The notes under the pieces were generated by a model that worked only from the letters and a program-made list of their open reading frames with translations, was not told the origin of the DNA and did no database searches. The position numbers were made by a program, and so were the translations under genes. Below, piece by piece: positions 35,416-47,166 of a DNA stretch of 64,000 nucleotides (the stretch's first letter is position 1; each line of letters starts with the position of its first letter). The stretch comes from Tremella fuciformis (Eukaryota > Basidiomycota > Tremellomycetes > Tremellales > Tremellaceae): positions 7,750,001-7,814,000 of the forward strand of contig CP136490.1 in NCBI GenBank assembly GCA_032768795.1. Direction: 5' to 3'.

Positions 35416-35773
35416 AACATCATATGCCTATCGATCATGCATTCACCTTCGACCGTTGCGATATGGATATACTCAACAACCTCACTCGTACGACCTGAAG
35501 CTCTCTACACACATGCTTATCCACTCCCCTCTAACAGCCTCTAGATATTCTCAGTCCGCCAGGCCACCAATGGCGGACCGGGCGGGTTTTCGTTTTCTGT
35601 TGCCGATATATGAATGCACATGAAACGGGATCCAATGTGAACATGCCGTAGGGAATAAGGGCTAATCATTCAGAGCCAGCCGGGCGTATCAGGGTGTCGT
35701 TACTCGATGAACAGATCAAGAGCTTTGTCCTAGTCGTATATAGTCATTTCCGGATATATTCATGGACAGGTCG
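35416..35773. other. Convergent 3' intergenic region (MTQ2 / CHK2-like kinase)
   Basis: A 358 bp region with no gene. A short inverted repeat (TCCGCC...GGCGGA) near 35567-35590 is visible. It presumably holds both 3' UTRs. Confidence 0.4.
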
Positions 35774-38357
35774 TCAGACCACGCGGAGCGATTTCCGAGG
35801 GCGAGCTTGACTCCGAGTGCGTCGTGCAGTGGGCGCGGCTGAGGGAGACACAGTGCGTACAGCACGTTTCGTTGCCGAGCGGGTTTTGCCTTTGCTCCGA
35901 GCAGCTGAAGGCGGCGTATCGGGTGTACGTGCGCTGGTCGGCGTATTGATAGCAGGAGCTTCGACCCGACCAGGGGTAGATCGTTCAGACACGTCGGGCG
36001 GCGGCGATAGCGAGCCCGAGCTAAAGAAGGCGTTTGTGCCATTCGGGGCGCCTGTAGACCGCAACTTCCTCTTGTGAGGGTTGGCGCCGTCCAAGGGAGT
36101 CCGTAGATTGTCCTCTCCAGTATGACCGTTCATGGCCGGAGCTGCGAGCGGTGCCGAGGCGACTGGAGTGGTGTCCTCGTTCATCCTCTCCTCGGTCAAA
36201 GGCGGCGAAGGCGGCGAAGATGTGTGTCGGTTACCATTTGTCTGCACGGGCACAGGCTCGGGCACAACGAAAATGGGCGAACTACTGCTGCGCAGAAAGT
36301 TGCCCGCGCGGCTCGGAGTGGCAGGAGTGGCAAGATGCAGGTTTTGTAGTGGCTGGGAGAAGCTCTCATCGGATCCGCCGTATAGAGCAGAAGGGTCCCC
36401 GGACAGACCCTCCAAGTTCGTTCCCGAGGCAGTCATAGGGCGCTCCCAGGTATCGTCGGGCTGCATGCCGTCATCTGAGGGCTCGGCAAGTGAGTTGACA
36501 TCATCGAATGATTCGATAGACCACATGGAGTCACCGCCAAGCGCCGCAGCAGGCATGTCATCCGAGTTTTGTGACGATATCGGAGCTGCCAGCCACTCGT
36601 GCTGAAGAGCTTGCTGCATCGTCATCCGCTGCGAGGGTTTCTTGGCAAGTAGCCGTGCGATGAAGTCGATACACGCAGCGCTGATATCAATGCTTTCAAG
36701 CAGACCAAGATCAGGCTCTTGTGTGAAGCGAGACCTGACTCGTTCCTAGGGGTTAGTTTGTGGCCGATGCAAGAACCGACGTCGCTCACCGCAACGGCCA
36801 TCTGATCATCTTCGTCAAACGGCAAGGCTTTGGTCAACATGCTGGCATGATCAGCTGGAAGAGGGCAGTGCGATATTCAAGGCCCACCTGAAAACGATGA
36901 TACCAACAGACCATGAATCGACCACATTCTCATAGCCGGGCTTCTGTCTGCTCTGCATCACCACCTCGGGTGCCAGATACTGCGGTGTGCCGACCAAAGA
37001 CTTGAGCATCGTGCGGTCGTCGACCATCTTTGCCAGACCGTAATCGGCAATCTTGATCGTCGCCGGTGTGTCCGGGGTCTCGCGGGTAAGGAGGATATTC
37101 TCAGGTTTGAGATCTCGATGAGTGATTCCCATGGAGTGCGTGTAGGCCATGGCGCGGCATATCTGCAGGGCAAAGGATGCCGCATGTTCCTCGGCTGCAC
37201 ATGAGATCAGCATGTGTTGCCTTTGGCTGCATGAATGAAAGGACTCACGCAGGCCATGGCCGTCCTTGGCAGGAAACTTCATGATGTAATCTAGCAAGTC
37301 GCCGCCATCTATGTATTCCAGCACAAGGCATATATGTTGCGGATCCTCGAACCACTCGATGAGTCGGCAGATGTTATCCTGACCGTCAGCTTATCGCTCC
37401 CAGGCCGAAACGAATACAGCTGACATGCTCCAGGGAATGTGTGATCTCGATCTCTCGGTGGAAGAGGTTGAGTGTCTTCTGGTCCCCAGCGAACCGGTGC
37501 TTCACAATCTGCTTGACGGCCCGCAAGTCACCCGTCTCAATGTCGACCGCCTTGCGTACTTCGGCAAACGTGCCTTTACCTAGTCTTATCGAGTCAGTCA
37601 CACGCATCCAGCTGTATGAGAGGAGCAGACGGACCTGTCCAGCAGCTGATATCGCTCGTACACTTGGCCGACCATCTCGACACCCGCTTTGCTACCCCCG
37701 TAACGCGACCCCTTGTGCCCGACAGACCGGTAGATGTACCGCACGTCATGGTTTTCGAGTGTCGAAGCGTGACCAAGAGATACTTCATCGCCATGCTGAA
37801 GCAGACGCCTTGACTTGACCCGTTCCCCGTTCACCTAGGAGATGAGCCGATACCTCTAAACCATCACCAGAACAAAAACCCACAAAGGTCCCGTTGCTAC
37901 TGTTGAGATCCTCGATCCAGACCTCTGGCTCGCCCTCGCCGTCTTTCCAGCTCTGGACACTGGCATAGGACGTCCCGCTCCCGTTCACTCCCTGTAGACC
38001 CAGCGTGATCCTACAATGCACATTCGAGACGCGCTTCTCCTGCAGAACGACGTGGTTTTTGGCCATTGGCTGTGGCCCGCGCCCAATCTGCAAGACAGGT
38101 CTGCTCCAGGGGATCTTCAGGATAGAGTGTGCGGCATTGGTGGGAATGAGCACGGCCCCTGGGCATCAGCGGTGCAGTCCAATGGCGATGGAAGACTTGC
38201 AGTATTTGCGCCGTGGCTCGACTTGCGAGTTGAACTGCGTCCCCTGGGTCTGGGAGAACATGGGCTGTGAGAGCTGGGTGGGCTCGAAGGCGTACTCATT
38301 GCGTTGTGAGGGGGGGCCGAACTCGAGAGGCAGGGACTCGGGGAACGCGTTGGCCAT
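35774..38357 (-). CDS. FHA-domain checkpoint kinase, CHK2/RAD53/CDS1 type
   Basis: Exons on the minus strand: 38357-38201, 38158-37884, 37834-37635, 37584-37425, 37378-37249, 37194-36888, 36841-36790 and 36745-35774, for 750 codons. The FHA domain (about residues 65-165) has IGRG, VSNVHCRI and EDLNSSNGTFVNG. The kinase domain (about 200-460) has GKGTFAEVRKA, AVKQIVKHRF, THRDLKPENILL, the activation segment KIADYGLAK, GTPQYLAPEV and DSWSVGIIVFSM. The usual DFG is DYG here. The C-terminal 300 residues are Ser/Pro-rich and end in a basic, NLS-like stretch (RSKGKTRSATKRAVRT). Intron 1 is GC-AG (GCAAGT). An SQ-rich N-terminus (LSQPMFSQTQ) resembles the ATR/ATM target cluster. Confidence 0.9.
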
Positions 38358-38785
38358 TGTGCCGCTTCGCCTCTATCGAGGTTTGGGCCAAAGGCCGACA
38401 GCCGGGAACGGTAGTCAAGTAGCAGGAGACGCAGTTGAATTGTGAGGGCAGCGGGTTGGGGAGGGAAAGAGACGCGATGAAGAGAGTGAGCGTCCTGTCC
38501 CAGACAGATTGACGGGAGGACGGCTCGGGGGATGGCGGGGGCCAGATGTTGCGAGTTGCGTTTCAGAAGGACAAGAACAAGAAGGAGAGAGAGAAACAAG
38601 GATGAAGTACTGAAAAGTGCGGGAAGTGCGACGTAACTAGGTCCGAGCGCGTATCAAATGGGTCTAGTCACGCGGGAGCAGATTGACTTCACACAAGATT
38701 ATCATGTACATCGGGTTACAACTACAAGCAAAATGTATCAAGGGATCGAAGTCATCCAGAATCCAACGCCAATGTTCATCTCCAC
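38358..38785. other. Intergenic region between kinase and BSD gene
   Basis: About 430 bp with no gene seen. It contains the kinase promoter and the 3' UTR of the BSD-domain gene. Confidence 0.4.
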
Positions 38786-40618
38786 TCACTCCCAGTCCGA
38801 ATCCTCGTCTTCAGTTCCAACAGCAGGGGTCGCCACCTTGCTCCCTCTCTGACCCTGGTCACTGACGAGATCGTAGCTTTCTTCAGAGTCTCGAGGACTG
38901 GTCGCGGTCGACCCGCCCACTTTAGCAGCTGGCGCCTGGGCAGGAGGCACTTTAACAGTGGTGTCCGCCTTAGGAGTGGGTGGCCCGGCCTTACTGTCAG
39001 ATTCGGAACCAGCAGCTGCCTGAGCCTCGGGTGTTTCAGATTCTGGCCGAAGAGTTGTGGTCGATTGGGCCGCAGGCGCAACGGGAGAGGGCTCTTCCGC
39101 CTCATCGTCCCAGCTGAAATCGTCTTGGGCAGCCTGTTGCGATGCTAGCGGGTTAGAAGCCCGACAAGTCCCCAGCGCAGACATCGCTCACCCTGTAAAA
39201 CCTTTTTCCGCTTCTCGTCCTCGGCCTCAATCATGTGTTTGTGGAAGAGGTAGCGTTGCCAGAACTGCTCGTCCGTCAATTGCTCGGGGACTGATCGTCA
39301 GTCACGCAATAGAGTGGGGATCTGCGCTGACCTAAGGCCATCCGGATGCCTCCCACATTGCCTTCCTCCTCCTTCCTGCCTTTCGGTCCTTCGCTCGGCC
39401 ATTGCTTCTCGACCCAGGTCTTGAACTCGTCTCTTCGCTCTGCTGACTCTGCCTCGCCTTCCGGGTCCACCAACAGCAGATCTTTGTCTTCGCGCAAGCG
39501 TCGAAGTAGTGCCTCTTTCCTCGAGCCCGCGAGCGCCACGCCTGACATTGACGGACGGGGAGTCTTGTTCTTGGCGTCGAAGATGACATCCCCCTCCTTT
39601 GTTTGAGCTTGAGGGGCGGCGGAAGTGGAGAACGAGTAAAAGTCGCTGCCGTCCCAGCTCATGCCGACCAATCGGTCTCCGTCTTCCGGTGGGACAATTT
39701 TGACCGCGTCCTCCATCCACTTTTCCGCGTCTTTGACCCACTGATCGCCCTTCTTCATGTAATCCTCGGCGAGCTTCTCGGCCTGCTTCATCGACATTTG
39801 CAAGTTCTGTCGAGCCGATGAGAGGCGCAGGTTCTCGGCAAGCTGCGCGCGCAGCTGAGATGGGTTCGACAGTGCAGGGTTGTTCTGAGCGGACGCGAGC
39901 GTCGTCTGCAAGGTATGCTGCAGCGAATGCTGAAGCTGCGTCGTGGATGAGGAGAGCGACTTGAACAGAGCACTTGCCGAGCCGGTGAAGGTCCCAGCTG
40001 AGCCTGCTTCTCGAGGCTCGGCATCGTCGGTCAGATCCACCTCTTTGCCCTTGCCTTTGTCGAGTGACGCCGCCTTTGCCTTCTTCTCCGCCTTGTCTCG
40101 CTCCTGCTCTGCGCGGAACTCTGCGGGATCCTTGCGGACCACCTCCACCTTGGCCGTGCGCAGGTAGTCGAGGTCCGACTTGGCCTGCGCGAGCGTCTTG
40201 TCAACCTCTTCTCTGAGACCTTGGAACGGAGATGCTTTCTGGACCGTCAGCCAGCGGGCCCCGACGACTACCTTTGGGACCCTATACTCACCCACCAACT
40301 CTTCAGCGTTCCCATCACCTGGCCCACCTCCTGTTCAAGGTTCTCACGGTTCAACCCATGCTGAAATGCTCGCTCTGCCGTTGTCTGGGTAGAGGCCGTT
40401 GCCGAAGTCCCTGCTGGAGCCTCCTTATCATCCTTGCCAGGCGAAGGGGTGGCGGTTGCATCGGTACTTGATGAGGATGGCCGGGGCGTCGAGGACTCGC
40501 CCTCGCCGGCGGCGGCAACGGGCTCAGCAGTGCTCTCGGCGGGCGCGTTGGGATTCGGTGAGGGGAGCGGCGACTGGGTACCCGTCGCAGTGGTCAGAAG
40601 AGAAGGGGCGGCCTCCAT
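38786..40618 (-). CDS. BSD-domain protein (BSDC1/Dos2-like)
   Basis: Exons on the minus strand: 40618-40292, 40238-39332, 39290-39192 and 39144-38786, for 563 codons. The N-terminal third is Ser/Thr/Pro-rich. A helical segment follows (SPFQGLREEVDKTLAQAK, then Gln/Ser-rich helices). The BSD domain is split over intron 2 and has EQLTDEQFWQRYLFHKHMI, with the conserved Phe-Trp pair. The C-terminus is acidic, with DDFSWDDEAEE and the final EDEDSDWE typical of BSDC1/Dos2 proteins. Function is poorly known; Dos2 has been linked to ubiquitin-dependent membrane traffic. Confidence 0.82.
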
Positions 40619-41024
40619 CGTGCTCGCTGGCCCCTTAGGATGAGACGAATGACAAAAGCAATATCCTTTTGAACGCGCTATCCCACACCTGGGCGCTTCT
40701 GATTCCCGGGGGCGTCACGCCGAGAATGCCACAGTCTTATATCATCCCCCCACTCAAGTGCGTCACCGGTTCGCTGCCCACGGTCGTCGCTGTGTCTTTG
40801 GCCACCTGCACGAATCATACTTACAACTTGCTGCTGTTCTCCCCGAAACCCAACCGGAGTCGAGGCCGAGGAGGTTCACTAGTGGGACCAAGGAAATCCT
40901 GTCCATAAATTGAGTAGCGAAAAACTGGCTCGACCGCAACCGACACTGCTTATCGAGGCATTTCGGCCCCGGTCTGGCCTTACCTTGAGGTCGTGGACAG
41001 GGAAGCCTCTCGGCTGCTCGCAAC
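40619..41024. promoter_or_regulatory. Divergent promoter region BSD gene / VMA6
   Basis: A 406 bp region between divergent starts. No gene was seen, and no specific sites were assigned. Confidence 0.4.
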
Positions 41025-42189
41025 ATGGAGGCCCTCAGCTTCAACGTGAGCAGCTGTATTACTGCGATTTGGCAGCTGCTGATCATGCAGATGTCGGCGG
41101 GCTTTCTCGAGGGAATGGTCAGAGGATACAAAGGAGCTTTGTTGAGCCAGAACAACTACCATAACTTGACACAATGCGAGAACCTGGAAGGTGAGCATCG
41201 GACTTGTGCCTATCTGTCGGCGAACATCGATGCTGATTCCAGACTTTCGCATGCAGCTATCATCGACAGATTATGGCAACTTTCTCGCCAACGAGCCTTT
41301 GCCGCTATCGACAGCAACGATCGCCGACAAGGCAACCGAGAAGCTCGTGGCCGAGTTCAACTTCATCCGGACCAACGCCAACGAGCCCCTGGCGACATTC
41401 ATGGACTACATCACCTACGCCTACATGATCGACAACGTCATCCTGCTCACCCTCGGGACACTACACGAGCGCGACACGCACGAGCTGCTCGAGCGATGCC
41501 ACCCGCTCGGCGTATTCGACACGATGCCCGCGCTGTGCGTCGCGACCAACGTCGAGGAGCTGTATCACTCGGTGCTCGTCGAGACACCGCTCGCGCCGTA
41601 CTTCCAGGACTGCCTGAGCGCTTCGGATCTGGACGACCTGAACATCGAGATCATCCGCAACTCGCTCTACAAGGCGTACCTCGAGGACTTTCACCGTTTC
41701 TGCCAGACGCTCCCGAGCCCGACGGACGAGATCATGTCCCGCATCCTGGCATTTGAGGCGGACCGGCGGACGCTCAACATCACCATCAACTCGTTCGGCA
41801 CCGAGCTGTCCAAGGACCAGCGCGCCCGCCTCTTCCCCACCATCGGCCGCCTGTACCCGGAAGGCAATAACGCCCTCGCACGTGCAGACGACATCGAGGC
41901 CGTCGTCGCCGCGGTCGACCATATCTCCGAATACCGCGCGTTCTTCGACAAGGCGGGCGCATCGAGTCATACGGCGGGCGACGACGAGGGCGGGAGCAGC
42001 CTGGAGGACGAGTTCTTCAAGTACGACGTCGAGCTCAACAAACAGACCTTCCTGCAGCAGTTCCAGTACGGCGTGTTCTACAGCCTCGTCAAGCTCAAGG
42101 AGCAAGAGGTGCGGAATCTCACGTGGATCGCAGAGTGCATCGCGCAGGACGCCAAAGATAGAGTGAACGACTATATTGCCGTGTTCTAG
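41025..42189 (+). CDS. VMA6: VMA6, V-type ATPase subunit d
   Basis: Exons 41025-41045, 41091-41190 and 41243-42189, for 355 codons, matching the usual length. Conserved blocks are [40 protein letters not shown] (split by intron 2), [35 protein letters not shown] and [18 protein letters not shown] near the C-terminus. Role: couples the central stalk to the c-ring of the vacuolar proton pump. The last exon has strongly C/G-ending codons, suggesting high expression. Confidence 0.95.
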
Positions 42190-43003
42190 CGCGGTCAGCG
42201 GCATGCATGTATTGTATTCGTACCGCTCCACCTGGCGTCGCGCCGCCCATCGAGACATCGCTGACGCTGACGAGTCTCACTCCATCTTCCTGCTCGCGAA
42301 GGGCTGAATCTGGCGCGGCACTGACGCACACGTCCAGATGGAATGTTCGAGCGAGACGCCATGCTGTCAAAGGACAGCTTACTCCTTTCTTGTCCACTTG
42401 CAAAACCAGCCAATTCGCTGGCAGCTCTGAAAGGTGAGGGACTCGCCGCTTCCCTCTGGCTTGCAACCCTCGACGATACAATCCAGTATACAGCACTATG
42501 TTTCTCCCGCACGATACTCCCTCTTTCTGACCGCCCGTCACTACTGAAAATGCCTCTTCTTCCTCTCACAAGTACAGGGGAGAGGGATGAGGGCAAAGCT
42601 TGTGCTCCGCGTAAGCTTTCTCCGGCCGAGATCAAAGTGTGCAGGCGAGAAGGCGTCAAGGTGCTGTCTGCGTCGCAGCTCAACGTGCTCACTCAACTAG
42701 TGGTCTCTCTCCCTGGAAAGCCGGCCCAAACGGCAGCAATTCAAAGGGACACAAACTGTCCACCGGCGATGCAAAATGGGCAGGAGCAGCAGTGGTCCCT
42801 CTATCGCCGATACCGGCAGCACGTCTACAGACACGGACAAGGGCGCCGGCGTCTGTACAGCGGCCTCACAACAGTGCATGAGCAGAGTCAGACATCTCAG
42901 ACATCACAGAGGGCTATGGGTGTAGAAACAGGGTATGGCATGATGCAGGATGATCGTAGATGATGATATCGACAATGATTGATATTGTTGCAAGATTGTC
43001 CCT
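42190..43003. other. Intergenic region with a weak ORF (VMA6 / karyopherin)
   Basis: About 810 bp between convergent genes. An ATG at 42550 opens a frame to 42963 (MPLLPLTSTGERDEG..., later KLSPAEIKVCRREGVK). It has no recognisable domain and could be a small unknown gene or a chance frame. A GTGCTG...CTAG stretch near 42660-42701 could be an intron. Confidence 0.3.
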
Positions 43004-46000
43004 CTACACCGCCGTGGCATTGCCGTAGGTCGTATTGTCTAAGCCCCGGGCGACAAGGGCGAACTCATGTAGAGCCTCGCGCATCTTTCTCGTCGTCCGT
43101 GATCTGTCACATTGGCCCACATGCACTTGTGCTGAACACGCTTCACTCACCGTAATATTGCTTCTTTCAGTTTCTTCTTCGAGTCATACGTGGCTCGTGG
43201 GTCGGGGAAGCCCTCCTGATACGTAAGCTAAGGTCTTACTTAACGGATAGCTGCCTCGCCTGTCCCAGGATCGCATCGAGCCATGCCGCCATGTCCTCGC
43301 CTTTCACCCGCGTGACGAAAGCTGCGAGCAGCTCTGCCAGATTTGGGATCACGGACCGCGGGCCGTCTGCACCGGCACTGAGCAGAATAGCCCGTAGCAT
43401 CTGAGGTCCAAAGTGCTTGACGAGCGAGTCTGCTTGGGGCTCGAGTGGGGACGGGAACCTCGTTGTGGCGAAAAGAGCGACAAAGAATTCGGTGGCGCTC
43501 TTGACGCTGAATCGTTCTTGCGCTCCCAAGCCTGCGATGCCCAGAAGGACATATGCTTCCACGATCGAAGCCGAAAGACGCAGGAGGACCCCAGGGAAGC
43601 GGGAGGCGACAGCGGAGGCGTACTTGAAGAACGCCTCGGAGACGTCCGGGTTCTGAAATCAGCTCATTATCAGTCTTGAGCTCTGATCTGACATCGTGTA
43701 TGCCGCTCGGTCCGGCCAATAGGCTGCTTGCAATGGGCAGCACACGCGATGCCGAGTCCGCAATGACATTCCAGCGCTCTTGCTCCTCTTGTTGATGCAT
43801 GGCGTCTTCAGCAGCACTTCGGTCCCGCTTCTGCGTCAACGGAGAGGGTGGCGAGTTGATTCGGAGGACCAGAGTCGAACCCAGGGACATCCACAGAGCC
43901 GAGGGGGCTCGTTCGCAGGCGGTAGTGACAAGCGATAGCAGCGGGAGTGGCGAGAGCGAGATCAACGTCTCAGAGGATGACAATGTCGAGTGCTTGACCA
44001 GTGATGATATGGACTGCAGACATAAGGCTAGTCCATAAGCTATGGGGAACAAACTCACGTCTGCTACTTCGCCGTCACCCTGCCACACCTCCACGATCCC
44101 GGTGACCGCTTGTTCGATGCGGCTTCGTAATGCCAACATGCGCTGGTCAAGCTTAACAGCTATGACTGCATCGGCCTTTGTTGTGAGATCTGCTTCATCC
44201 TCGACATCGAAGATCTCATCGTCGGAGGGCGAGAGACCTCGGAAACAGGCGGTCAACGCATCAATTGCCGCCACAAGCACCGGTTGAGCTTCGGCCAAAC
44301 CGGTACGGGCACTTTGAATAGCTCTTTCGAGCTGGTGGCAGATTGGCGACAAGATTCCCTATTCCTTAGCCAGATGACAATATCACGTATTCTGCTCACC
44401 TCTACCGGACCGACGGCTTCGGCGGGGGCTAATGCTTGTATTACACTTGTTATTGCCTGAATTACCTTTGTTTGCTCTTCAGGCTGAGGAGTAAGCCCGA
44501 CGTTCTGCGAAGATGTATGGGCTCACCCCCAACTGGCCAAGTTTACCGTGAAGCTCGGCGAATGCATCTATGTGTTGGACAAGCTTTGTCCGGCAAATAT
44601 CGCAGAGCGCTTTGAGCGAATCGGCCGCGGACCTTGATATTGCTTTAGTCGATGTAAGGGATGGGACAAGATAAGATAGGACGGGCAAAAGATGATCGGG
44701 GTGGAACTTGAACCACTCCTCGTACGATTCTGCAATCAATACAGGAGCGTAAATCAGTGATTCTGCTCACGAATCAGGCAGACTGCTGTCAGACGCAATC
44801 TTTCCTCGCCTAGCCCAGAAAGAGGTCGCTGTGCTAATCTGCCTAGGATCTGGTCGCTGAACAGGATTGGTAGATTCTTCTCTTCGCCAAGTGGGACCGC
44901 CTCGCTGGAGTATCGCACGCAGTGCAATGTCGCTTCGATGTCCTCATCGTCAGCTTGTAAGCAGTTGCAACGATATGACTGACCTGCCAGGCCGAATCAG
45001 TGGAAGCTTGCTGTCTCGCTTCTTCTACCAAGCCCGTCAACATGTGTTCGCGAAGAATATAGTATCTTCGAATGAGTCTTGGCCCTCCAAACTTTGGTGA
45101 AGAACGCACGCGCAGACGATCACTTCTCCGGCATCTCTCCGCCAAGTTTCGAAGGTTTCTCGGTCCTCCTTGTCCAAGCCCCCTAATCCATCTGGGTCCT
45201 CGCCGAAGCCTGGCCACCGAGATTTGGTACGGGTGATCGAGACAAGTTCGCGGAAGAAGTGCTTGGCAATACCCCAAATTGGAGCCGTCTCGTATGGCTG
45301 CGCAAACGCTTCGCAGTCCATGATCGCCTCCTGGAGAAGAGGATAGATCGGGAGAGTCAGCTGCATGTCAGCAGGTGATGATCATGTTAAATCAGCCTTC
45401 ACCTCGCTGACACTCTCGTCAACGCCGCCCGTTCCTTGCCACGAAGTGAGACGGAGGATTGTGGCGAGCAGGCTCTGCACATCCTGCTGCTCAATACGAG
45501 CCATGAACCAGTCCGAAGAGTGCTCGACGAGCGCGCAAAGGAGTTTGGCGAATCCGATCACCTCTTCCGAAGGATCTTCTTGAGTCAGCATGATGCTCCT
45601 GTACTTGTGAATGACCATACCGCCTTCGCAAGTACCAACCAGGGATTGCCCAGAAGGTCCGACAATCCAAGCAAGCAGCGGCTCAGTGAGGATCTTGGCG
45701 CCTTTGCCATATTTGAAAAGGCTCTCGGATAGGACCTCGACCACCGCGGCGGAAGCAGCAGGCAAAGGCAAAAGGCCGTAAAGATGTGGTAGCAAGGCCG
45801 TGAGCTCGCTTTCTGCGTCAGCTCCAGCTGCAGTCTTCTATCATGATACACCTACTCCCCGCCCAGGCCATAGGAGACCCAGCTCTCTGCGCAACGACAC
45901 GCAGCTTCCGCTTCCTTCAGCTTTGCCCCCACCACCTCGGGATCGTCAAAGCCGCTCGGAGGTGCCATGGACTCGGTGATTGTCGCCAAGACGGCGGTCA

Positions 46001-46905
46001 TGTCAGACTCGAGATGTCGACGGAGGGCATTGCTGCACCGTCAGCGATCCTACCTTAGAACCAGAGGGGAAAGCTAACCGCTTAATGTCGCTCAACCCAG
46101 CTCGGCTGATCTCCTCCACGCAAATCCCACACCACTCCAATCCCCAAAGCTTGAGCTTGTGACCGATCATGGCTCCTTCCCGGCTGCTGCCTGCTATGGC
46201 AGTCCCGTGAAGCGGTCCATGGGGAGTGTTGTATCCTGATCCAGGCGCTGAAGGAGGCAGAGGCATCGAGCTCGCACCTGCCGAGGCTATGGTTTGTAGC
46301 ACGGTGAGAATTGGGTGAGGAAAGGAGGGGAAAGGCAACCGAAGCAGCAGTGAGGCCAGCTAGACGCCTCAGCTGTAATCCACCAACACAGCTGGAGCTC
46401 ACACATCCAAAGAGCTTGCGGACGACGACCGCATTTGCAGGCTGGAAGGATTGGGGATTGGTGGGTGACAGGGCATTTGAGAGGGTCTGAAGCAACAACG
46501 TCAGGAGACTTGGCTGCAGCTCGGCTGGCAGAGTCTCCCTGATGGGTCAGGTCTGAGCATTTTGGAGCACTGAACAGCTCACCAATCTCTTGAGATCTTG
46601 ACCTGAGCCGTGTGAGCCGAGAAGAACCGGACGTTCGGGTCATCATGCGATGCCAAACCGGAGATGAGCCCCCAAGCCTCTGGTGTCTGCTGTATGCGCT
46701 GTAATTCGCTTTGAAGCTGTTTTGCGAGCTCGGGAGCTCCAGCGGTCTCAGGCGCAAATAGCTGCAGAATCGTCTGGATATGAGGATCATGCCCCGACTC
46801 AGCAGGGAGGAAGGTCACCTGCGCGACTTGATTCAAGTCAGAAGGCTGCAGCGATGGGAAGGTCAGATTCGTCGCTGGGACGGCCTCCTCGTCCAGCGAC
46901 AGCAT
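43004..46905 (-). CDS. Importin-13/KAP122-like karyopherin beta
   Basis: Fifteen exons on the minus strand, for 1097 codons: 46905-46583, 46538-46403, 46359-46079, 46032-45856, 45808-45403, 45360-45110, 45065-44984, 44942-44771, 44729-44527, 44483-44400, 44358-44059, 44013-43693, 43652-43260, 43215-43151 and 43103-43004. The importin-beta N-terminal signature NVRFFSAHTAQVKISRDW spans the first splice. HEAT helices follow (LRRHLESDMTAVLATITESM). The C-terminus TTRKMREALHEFALVARGL plus YGN is the importin-13 ending. Role: nuclear transport receptor. Intron 13 (43259-43216) fits the normal size only as GC-AG; a 29 nt GT-AG reading is the alternative. Exon 3 may contain an extra 84 nt in-frame intron. 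Confidence 0.85.
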
Positions 46906-47166
46906 CGTCGTCGTGACCGTCCCTCCACCTCAGTGCCTTCCTTGTCACTCGGCAGCAGCCTGAAAGACGTCAAGAGAGAATCGAAAGCCAAAGAGAGGCG
47001 AGTACAGAAGCGTCTTTGTTTTCGAGGACCGGCAAAGTGGAGGTCAAAGCCAGGTGGTAGATATGTATCCTTACAACGCGGGCGTATGCAAAGCTGTGCT
47101 TAGACGTACAACAGAAGTAAAGAGGTCCCGACAATGCAATGTCCCCTTATGTACTGACCAGCGAAC
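46906..47166. other. Intergenic region between karyopherin and cyclin C
   Basis: A 261 bp region with no gene seen. It holds the karyopherin promoter and the cyclin C 3' UTR. Confidence 0.35.

Noticed and set aside
42343..42963. 206-codon plus-strand frame between VMA6 and the karyopherin
   Set aside because: Its first part lies in the VMA6 3' flank and has no family resemblance. Mentioned only as a weak ORF.
43216..43244. 29 nt GT-AG intron (GTTAAG donor) near the karyopherin 3' end
   Set aside because: Below the 34 nt minimum supported elsewhere. A 44 nt GC-AG intron with the same acceptor gives an equally good protein.
46000..46338. Additional 84 nt in-frame intron in karyopherin exon 3
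   Set aside because: Both readings are open. The stretch is low complexity and could be coding or intron, so without transcripts I kept it as coding.
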